From Oscillospiraceae bacterium (lineage in GTDB: Bacteria > Bacillota > Clostridia > Oscillospirales > Ruminococcaceae): 53,945 nucleotides of DNA. Positions within the stretch are counted from its first letter, which is position 1. Each line of letters opens with the position of its first letter. The translations under genes were made by a program, and so were the position numbers. Location of the stretch: assembly GCA_017545185.1 (NCBI GenBank), contig JAFWQJ010000041.1, forward strand, positions 1 through 53,945, written 5' to 3'. Of the stretch, positions 48,243 to 53,945 are shown in pieces. A model generated the notes under the pieces. It did not search any database. It worked only from the letters and a program-made list of their open reading frames with translations, and was not told the DNA's origin.

Positions 48243-49565
48243 ATGGCATTTCACATCACCGAATGCATCCGCAAAACGAAGAACAAACAGCCGCTGACGA
48301 ACGAGGAGATCAGGGAGCTGGTGCGCGGCATCACGAAGGAGCCGCTGATCGAGGAGTATCAGCTTGCCGCATGGCTGATGGCTGTCTGCTTTCAGGGACT
48401 GACCGACGCAGAGACCGCCGCGCTGACGATGGCGATGCGCGATTCCGGCCAGACGATGCACTGGGATCTGGACGGCCCGGTCGCGGACAAGCACAGTACG
48501 GGCGGCGTCGGGGACAAGACCACGCTGATCCTTGCGCCGATCGTCGCATCCGGCGGCGTATACATGCCGAAGATGTCGGGGCGCGGCCTCGGGCATACCG
48601 GCGGCACGATCGACAAGCTGGAGAGCATTCCGGGTTTCCGGACGGCGCTTTCCCCGGACGAATTTCTGAAGCAGGTGCGAGAGATCCGCTGCGCCGTCGC
48701 GATGCAGACCGGCGATCTTGCACCGGCGGACAAAAAGCTGTATGCGCTGCGCGACGTCACGGAGACCGTGGACAGCATCCCGCTGATCTGCGCGAGCATC
48801 ATGAGCAAGAAGCTCGCGACCGGTGCAGACCACATTCTGCTGGATGTGAAGGTCGGCAGCGGCGCATTCATGAAAAATGACGCAGATGCGAGAGAACTGG
48901 CGCGTCTGATGCTGGCCGCGGCAAAGGCGGACGGCAAGGACTGCACCGCCGTCCTGACCGACATGGACCGCCCGCTCGGCATGTGCATCGGCAATGCGCT
49001 GGAGGTGCGCGAGGCGGTCGGGGTGCTGAACGGCGAGACCGACAGCGAACTGGGTCAGTTCTGCCTGACGCTGGCAGGCGAGCTGCTGCATCAGGCGGGC
49101 ATCGGAACTGCGGAACAATGCCGCAGTATGGCGCAGGAAATTGTGGAGACCGGTGCGGCGGCCGACCGCTTTGCAAGGATGATCGGCGCACAGGGCGGCG
49201 ACGCTTCTGTCGTCCGGCACCCGGAGAAGCTGAAGCTTTCGCGCTGCGAGCGGACGCTGACGGCGCAGCAGGCAGGCTGGATCGCCGGGATGCAGAGCGA
49301 GGAGATCGGCAGAGCGTCGGTGCTGCTCGGCGCGGGACGCATGACGAAAAAAGACAGCATCGACTTCGGCGCGGGCATCCGCCTGCATGTAAAGTACGGC
49401 GATGAAGTCGGCAGGGGCGACGCGCTGCTGACGATGTACGCAGACAAGGAATCGCAGCTGGACGAGGCAGAGGCAAAGCTGCGCGCTGCGATCACGGTCG
49501 CGGAGCAGAAGCCGGAGGAACGGCCGCTGATCCGCGAAATACTCAGAACGGGAGCAGATACATGA
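48243..49565 (+). CDS. pdp: Pyrimidine-nucleoside phosphorylase
   Basis: 440 residues. The signature VADKHSTGGVGDKTTLILAP (about 79-98) and the phosphate/pyrimidine site SGRGLGHTGGTIDKLESI are intact. The C-terminal PYNP domain (about 340-430; GDALLTMYADKES) is present. It splits uridine, deoxyuridine or thymidine with phosphate to base and (deoxy)ribose 1-phosphate. GGAGG before the ATG at 48243 sets the start. It ends in a 4-base overlap with the methyltransferase gene. Confidence 0.95.
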   Translation: MAFHITECIRKTKNKQPLTNEEIRELVRGITKEPLIEEYQLAAWLMAVCFQGLTDAETAALTMAMRDSGQTMHWDLDGPVADKHSTGGVGDKTTLILAPIVASGGVYMPKMSGRGLGHTGGTIDKLESIPGFRTALSPDEFLKQVREIRCAVAMQTGDLAPADKKLYALRDVTETVDSIPLICASIMSKKLATGADHILLDVKVGSGAFMKNDADARELARLMLAAAKADGKDCTAVLTDMDRPLGMCIGNALEVREAVGVLNGETDSELGQFCLTLAGELLHQAGIGTAEQCRSMAQEIVETGAAADRFARMIGAQGGDASVVRHPEKLKLSRCERTLTAQQAGWIAGMQSEEIGRASVLLGAGRMTKKDSIDFGAGIRLHVKYGDEVGRGDALLTMYADKESQLDEAEAKLRAAITVAEQKPEERPLIREILRTGADT

Positions 49566-50353
49566 ATATCACTAAGAACAACATTGACGGCGGCAAGGCG
49601 TTTGACTGGGGCAGAACGTCTGAGGACTACGCAAAATACCGCGACATCTACCCCGCTGCATTTTATGACGATCTTGTGAAGCGCGGACTCTGCATCAGCG
49701 GACAGTCGGTGCTCGATCTCGGCACGGGAACGGGCGTGCTGCCGCGCAATCTGTACCGTTACGGCGCAAAATGGTGCGGCACGGACATCTCCCCGGAGCA
49801 GATCGAGCAGGCGAAGCAGCTTGCGGCAGCGGCGGGCATGGACATTGATTTCCGCGCAGCCTCTGCGGAAACGACGGACTATCCGGATCAGAGCTTTGAC
49901 GTCGTGACGGCCTGCCAGTGCTACTGGTATTTTGATCCGGCAAAGGCATATCCGAACATTGCGCGGATGTTAAAGCCCGGCGGAAGGCTCGTCCTGCTGT
50001 ATATGGGCTGGCTCGCGGATGAGGACAAAATTGCGGATGCGTCGGAAAAGCTCGTGCTGAAATACAACCCGTCATGGACGGGCGGCGGCGACCGGCGGCA
50101 TCTGATCGTTCCGCCGGAAGAAGCCGGTCAGTGGTTTGACATCACCGAACAGACCATGTACGATCTGCCGGTGCATTTCACGAAGGCCGCGTGGCACGGC
50201 AGAATGCGCGCTTGCAGAGGCGTCGGCGCGTCGCTGGATGCGGAAAAGCTGGCTGCATGGGATGCCGAGCACCGCGGAATGCTTGACCGCATCGCGCCGG
50301 ACGAATTTGACATTCAGCATTATGCGGCGGTCACGGTCATGACGGTAAAATGA
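49562..50353 (+). CDS. Class I SAM-dependent methyltransferase
   Basis: 263 residues. Motif I VLDLGTGTGVLPRN (about 50-63), motif II area WCGTDISPEQI, VVTACQCYWYF and ARMLKPGGRLVLL mark a methyltransferase_11-like fold. A C-terminal helical part (about 175-263) would bind the acceptor, which is unknown. The ATG overlaps the phosphorylase stop, so it is translated with it. It could be annotated as a generic small-molecule methyltransferase; nothing points to a specific substrate. Confidence 0.88.
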   Translation: MNITKNNIDGGKAFDWGRTSEDYAKYRDIYPAAFYDDLVKRGLCISGQSVLDLGTGTGVLPRNLYRYGAKWCGTDISPEQIEQAKQLAAAAGMDIDFRAASAETTDYPDQSFDVVTACQCYWYFDPAKAYPNIARMLKPGGRLVLLYMGWLADEDKIADASEKLVLKYNPSWTGGGDRRHLIVPPEEAGQWFDITEQTMYDLPVHFTKAAWHGRMRACRGVGASLDAEKLAAWDAEHRGMLDRIAPDEFDIQHYAAVTVMTVK

Positions 50354-50454
50354 CCCGGATATTTCAGGCGTATTCTCTCTGTGCATGACTGTGTAAGGCA
50401 CCCTGCATGATGCCTGCGGACTGCAATTTGTTTTGACGGAAGGAGGAAACCGAT

Positions 50455-51513
50455 ATGCTGACACCGGAAGAAGTCAGGGAGCTTCTGCTGCCCGTTGATC
50501 TGGACTATCTCATCGAGCACGGCATTGACAGTGATTCGGATGCGCTGGAAGACGGATTCTACACCGACGCAAACGGAATCTATCACTATCAGCGGGTCAT
50601 GGACAAAGAAACCTTCACGCCGTTCAACGGTCTGTTGATTCGTTTTTCCGAGGATGATCCCGACCGGATCGAGGGTTACTCGCAAATGAAGGAAGGCTAC
50701 CCGCTCGATGATGTTGAATTCTATGAGAGCGGTGCGTTGTTTAGCTATGAGCGACACGATGAATCGGAGCACTACGTATACACATGGCACGAAAACGGCG
50801 CACTGCAATCAGTCGGCGTATGGAACAGAAGAGACGAGCGGGATTACAACCGCTGCAGGGATTATGACGAAACCGGCAGGCTGATCCAGCAGAGGGTCAG
50901 ATGTGAGATCAAAGCGACTTATGAGCCGGATGCGGCGGATTCGCCCTTTGATTTCACATTCCACGAAAACGGCGAATTCCGGACGATCACCAAAAAGGCG
51001 CCGGCCCCCAAAGATTTTTATACCGGGATCGAGCTTGACCCGGACGGATACCCCGTGCGCATTTCCGTGAACCCGCACTATATCGAGGCTTCGCTCGACA
51101 AGCAGCTGAATTGGTATCGTGCCAGCACGAAAACCTTCAACGATAAAGAATTCCGGGTTCAGGACGGTCGTTTGGAATATCTGGAAAGCAGGGACAAGAA
51201 GTGGTACAGCGTGAACTGCCATGTCCTGTTCCGGGACGGTATGCACGGCTACAGACTTCTGGATTATCGTTATGGAATCCTGTACGGCCCGCAGTCTGTT
51301 TTTTATCCGTCCGGACAGATACAGGAATATTACGGCATTGACAGCAAAGGAGAATATCGTCATCATGTTCACTGGTACCCGAACGGCATCATGCGCGAGG
51401 CGATCGTCTATTCCCATTACGATGTCATGCTTCATGTGACATTTGACGGCAAGGGAAATCAGCTTTCCTGTCAGCTTTATTCGGATGTATTCAAAAAGGT
51501 ATACAAAAAGTAG
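50455..51513 (+). CDS. YwqK/MORN-like repeat protein
   Basis: 352 residues, soluble, no signal peptide. It has repeated short strands ending in an aromatic-Asn/Ser-Gly pattern: EFYESGALFSY, TWHENGALQSVGV, TFHENGEFRTI, FYPSGQIQEYYG, WYPNGIMREAI and TFDGKGNQLS. This is the toxin-antitoxin YwqK/MORN-like beta-hairpin repeat. In some firmicutes such proteins serve as antitoxin or immunity factors to polymorphic toxins; here there is no toxin nearby. GGAGGAAACC stands before the ATG. The 101-base gap upstream holds no clear promoter. Confidence 0.7.
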   Translation: MLTPEEVRELLLPVDLDYLIEHGIDSDSDALEDGFYTDANGIYHYQRVMDKETFTPFNGLLIRFSEDDPDRIEGYSQMKEGYPLDDVEFYESGALFSYERHDESEHYVYTWHENGALQSVGVWNRRDERDYNRCRDYDETGRLIQQRVRCEIKATYEPDAADSPFDFTFHENGEFRTITKKAPAPKDFYTGIELDPDGYPVRISVNPHYIEASLDKQLNWYRASTKTFNDKEFRVQDGRLEYLESRDKKWYSVNCHVLFRDGMHGYRLLDYRYGILYGPQSVFYPSGQIQEYYGIDSKGEYRHHVHWYPNGIMREAIVYSHYDVMLHVTFDGKGNQLSCQLYSDVFKKVYKK

Positions 51514-51566
51514 CTCCGAACCGCCTGCTGTTCTGACTGACCGCAGAAACACGTTTCCGAAACATT

Positions 51567-51610
51567 TTTCATTCAGGTTTCATTTTATTTTCAGTTTCAT
51601 CTGGTATGAT
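51567..51610 (+). promoter_or_regulatory. Three 11-bp direct repeats ahead of a -10 box
   Basis: TTTCA begins at 51567, 51578 and 51589, each 11 bp apart, and a -10 TATGAT lies at 51605-51610. There is no good -35, and the repeats cover that region. This layout is typical of PhoB/OmpR-family response-regulator sites that replace a -35. Confidence 0.55.
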
Positions 51611-51641
51611 GGGGGCAACATACAATGGGGAGGTATCTGCC

Positions 51642-52529
51642 ATGAAGCATTCCATTCTGAAAAAAACAGCCGCACTGTTTGCGGCGCTGACCGTGCTGAC
51701 ACTGACGGGCTGTGCGGGCGGCGCAGTCCAGAGCAGCACGCCGCAGCCGGAGGCACCGGCGGTCACGGGCAATGTGACGGTGACGGTCTTTGATGTCGGC
51801 AAGGCGGACGCAATGGTCATCCAGACCGAAAACAGCGTGACAGTCATTGACGCCGCCAACAAGGGCGACGGCAAATGCATTGACAAATTCCTGACGAAGC
51901 AGGGCATTGACACGGTCGATCTGATGATCATTACGCATTTTGACAAGGATCATGTCGGCGGTGCCTCGCGCGTCATCAACAAGATGAACGTCAAGGAGGT
52001 GCTCGTCCCGAATTACGAGTCGGAGCTTGAGGAATACAAGAACTTCGTCGAAAAGGTCGAGGAGACCGAAACGCCGGTGACAAAGCTTGATTTCGGCGCA
52101 AGCTATGACTGGGCTCCGGACGATATTGCCTGCACGGTCTATGCGTCGGAAAGAGATAATTACGGCCGTGATGAGGAAAACGATTTCTCGCTTGTGATGT
52201 ATATGCAGCACGGCGAAAACAAGTTCCTGTTCACGGGCGACGCGGAGGATCCGCGTCAGCAGGAGATCATGGCACTCGGTCTCGGCAAGGTCGATTTCCT
52301 GAAATTCCCGTATCACGGCAACTATCTGTCCACAACGGAACAATTCCTTGATGCATTTGATCCGAAGTATACGGTCGTCTGCTGCTCGGAGAAGGAGTAT
52401 GCCGATCCGAACACGGTTGAGACGCTCGAAAACCGGAAAATTGAGACATACTATACCTGCGACGGCAATGTGACAGTCGTCAGCGACGGCAAGGCCCTGA
52501 CCTGTACGCAGGAGGCGCCTGCAAAGTGA
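51642..52529 (+). CDS. Metallo-beta-lactamase-fold lipoprotein (ComEC C-terminal-like hydrolase)
   Basis: 295 residues. GGGGAGG at 51627-51633 fixes the ATG at 51642. The lipobox LTGC with Cys24 predicts a membrane-linked lipoprotein. The MBL domain (about 45-290) opens with VTVFDVGKADAMVI. It has the metal motif THFDKDHVGG (His99, Asp101, Asp103, His104), then FLFTGDAEDP and FLKFPYHGN. This is the ComEC C-terminal-like branch, which includes nucleases and phosphodiesterases. With the upstream 11-bp repeats, a role in phosphate or nucleotide scavenging is possible but only inferred. Confidence 0.86.
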   Translation: MKHSILKKTAALFAALTVLTLTGCAGGAVQSSTPQPEAPAVTGNVTVTVFDVGKADAMVIQTENSVTVIDAANKGDGKCIDKFLTKQGIDTVDLMIITHFDKDHVGGASRVINKMNVKEVLVPNYESELEEYKNFVEKVEETETPVTKLDFGASYDWAPDDIACTVYASERDNYGRDEENDFSLVMYMQHGENKFLFTGDAEDPRQQEIMALGLGKVDFLKFPYHGNYLSTTEQFLDAFDPKYTVVCCSEKEYADPNTVETLENRKIETYYTCDGNVTVVSDGKALTCTQEAPAK

Positions 52530-52557
52530 TCTTCCGTGACGGGAGAGGTGACAGTTT

Positions 52558-53757
52558 ATGAGACAGAAGGACAATCTGCTGATCCCCGCGATGCTGGACG
52601 CGCATTTTCCGCTGATGAAATATGCGTTTTATTCGCGGCAGTATCAGCCCGTGATCCTGAACAACCGGCGGGATGTGACGGAGCTCGGCCTGCGCTGGGT
52701 GCATAATGACATGTGCTATCCGTGCATCCTGAACACCGGCCAGATGCTCGGCGCGCTGCGGAGCGGCCGGTTTGACCTGAACCATACGAAGCTGCTGATG
52801 CCGACGGTCGGCGACGCGTGCCGCGGCTCGAATTACGCCGATCTGATCCGCCGTGCGGTGCAGCTTGCGGGCTATCCGCAGGTGCGTGTCCTGACGATGA
52901 ATCTGCGGCATATTGATGACGAAAACCAGCTTCCGATTACGCCGAAAATGGTCTGGCGGGCGCTGTTCAGCCTGTATTACGGCGATCTACTGATGCTGCT
53001 GGTACAGCAGGTGCGGCCGTATGAACGCCGCCGCGGTGATACGGCGCGTCTGCGCGATCACTGGTACGGCGTGCTCGGTGCGGAGCTGCGCGATTTCCGG
53101 AATCTGCGCATTTCGGTATTGAAGCAGCGGTTCAAAGAGATCACGCGGGCATTCGCGGAGATACCGAGAAAGGCGGAAAAGAAGCAGCGCATCGGCATTG
53201 TCGGCGATCTGTATACGCGGTACTGCAGCCTCGGCAACTGGGATATTGTTGATTATCTGGAGCAGTCCGGCTGCGAGAGCTTCACGGACGGCCTTTCGTG
53301 GTATGTGCTGTACTATATTGATTCGCATCTGCGGAAGGTGAACCCTGCGGAGGCGGCGGTTTACCGCATTGCGGAGAAGGTGCTCTCGCATCTGCAGGAC
53401 GAGATGATCGCCGCACTGGAAGCGGAGGGCTTTTTCACGCTGCCCCGTCTGCAGACGCTGAAAGCGGAGGCGAAGGGCATTGTCAGCCATGAAGTCGCGA
53501 TCGGCGACGGCTGGCTGATCGGTGCGGAGGTCGCTGGTTATATCCGGCACGGGTGCAGGAAGGTGCTTGCGATCCAGCCGTTCGGGTGCATGGCGAATCA
53601 TGTGGCAGGCCGCGGGATCTATGCGTCGATCCAGCGGAAGTGCGGCGGCGCGGTCGTCAGTGCGGATGTGGACGCCAGCGGAACGCCGGTGAATGTCTAT
53701 AACCGTGCCCGAATGCTGATCGACCTGTCCGAAGACCTGCTTTCCCGGAGTATCTAA
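52558..53757 (+). CDS. 2-hydroxyacyl-CoA dehydratase D-like protein (activase-associated, stand-alone)
   Basis: 399 residues. The family signatures are LMPTVGDACRGSNYADL (about 80-97), KQRIGIVGDLYTRYC, LIGAEVAGYI and IQPFGCMANHVAGRG (about 340-354), with Cys residues that could hold an Fe-S cluster. In related bacteria this domain is found joined to, or beside, an ASKHA-type ATPase activator (CoA-substrate enzyme activase). Here it stands alone after the lipoprotein gene. GGGAGAGG precedes the ATG at 52558. Its stop TAA at 53755-53757 abuts repeat R7. Whether it is active without an activase encoded elsewhere is open. Confidence 0.8.
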   Translation: MRQKDNLLIPAMLDAHFPLMKYAFYSRQYQPVILNNRRDVTELGLRWVHNDMCYPCILNTGQMLGALRSGRFDLNHTKLLMPTVGDACRGSNYADLIRRAVQLAGYPQVRVLTMNLRHIDDENQLPITPKMVWRALFSLYYGDLLMLLVQQVRPYERRRGDTARLRDHWYGVLGAELRDFRNLRISVLKQRFKEITRAFAEIPRKAEKKQRIGIVGDLYTRYCSLGNWDIVDYLEQSGCESFTDGLSWYVLYYIDSHLRKVNPAEAAVYRIAEKVLSHLQDEMIAALEAEGFFTLPRLQTLKAEAKGIVSHEVAIGDGWLIGAEVAGYIRHGCRKVLAIQPFGCMANHVAGRGIYASIQRKCGGAVVSADVDASGTPVNVYNRARMLIDLSEDLLSRSI

Positions 53758-53945
53758 GGTATCGCTTCGCGATGATCTATAATGGGCTCCGCCCAAACCC
53801 GCCAAAGGGACACTGTCCCTTTGGAATCCTATTATAAAGAACAAGAGGGTGCTGACGTTACAGTCGGCACCCTTTTTCGCTGCCGGTCAGGCACTTCGCA
53901 TCCGGCACACATCCATATCAAAAGTTTTGATCAAACTTTTTCAAA
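53758..53945 (+). repeat. Hairpin-mosaic element, copy R7 (runs off the window)
   Basis: Starts on the base after a TAA stop. A is GGTATCGCTTCGCGATGAT, B is GGGCTCCGCCC and C is CCAAAGGGACACTGTCCC with TTTGG on its right arm. D is a terminator (53847-53876), then come GCTGCCGGTCAGGC and CAAAAGTTTTGATCAAAC. The right end lies outside the window. Confidence 0.85.
53847..53876 (+). terminator. Intrinsic terminator (module D of R7)
   Basis: GGGTGC-TGA and TC-GGCACCC arms followed by TTTTT. Confidence 0.8.

Overview
The window looks like chromosomal DNA of a GC-rich Oscillospiraceae/Ruminococcus-type firmicute. The evidence is two secreted proteins with type I dockerin domains and Thr-rich linkers, the gene order yqfC-yqfD-phoH-ybeY-era ... 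recO, a T-box leader on the trp operon, and 17-bp-spaced sigma-A promoters. There is no sign of a plasmid, prophage or CRISPR array, and I saw no tRNA or rRNA gene.

Layout. 1-3 kb: end of an AI-2E family transporter gene, two paralogous membrane proteins and a zinc-ribbon protein. 3.2-4.8 kb: an ECF sigma factor with a membrane partner. 4.8-6.7 kb: two translationally coupled ATP-grasp ligase genes behind their own promoter. 6.8-9.0 kb: a secreted C39-like cysteine peptidase with a dockerin. 9.1-12.9 kb: a TSCPD/OhrR pair behind a double palindromic operator, a LysR regulator, an SGNH hydrolase and two small immunity-like genes. 13.4-18.8 kb, minus strand: an HdeD-like / MmpL-like RND / secreted heptad-repeat protein operon. 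19.0-20.9 kb, minus: a transglutaminase-dockerin protein. 21.1-28.7 kb: T-box leader, then trpE-trpGD-trpC-trpF-(YhfC-family protease)-trpB-trpA. 29-33.5 kb: a small hypothetical gene and pheST. 34.1-46.2 kb, minus: a long run from yqfC through yqfD, phoH, ybeY, era, two zinc-ribbon membrane proteins, a YqzL-like gene, recO, mutS2 and a CPBP protease to nadE. 46.2-53.8 kb, plus: ylbJ, a Cys/Ala-rich protein, pyrimidine-nucleoside phosphorylase, a methyltransferase, a YwqK-like repeat protein, an MBL-fold lipoprotein and a 2-hydroxyacyl-CoA dehydratase-like protein.

The most unusual feature is a family of at least seven dispersed intergenic elements (near 2990, 13015-13354, 15999, 28731, 33522-34115, 45475-45924 and 53758). 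Each is built from the same ordered series of short hairpins. Stem sequences change between copies while pairing is kept. Five copies start within three bases of, or overlap, a stop codon and lie in the sense orientation of that gene; in one case the element supplies the trpA stop codon. Five of the seven regions keep an intrinsic-terminator-like module. The two copies that lie inside operons, where a terminator would be harmful, lack it. Two copies are bounded by inverted copies of the lead module, like a MITE. I take these to be a structured, probably mobile, 3'-UTR element family.

The functional core is housekeeping (Trp synthesis, PheRS, ribosome maturation, DNA repair, NAD synthesis, early sporulation genes). 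Smaller accessory pieces sit between these blocks (ATP-grasp pair, orphan immunity genes, dockerin proteins).
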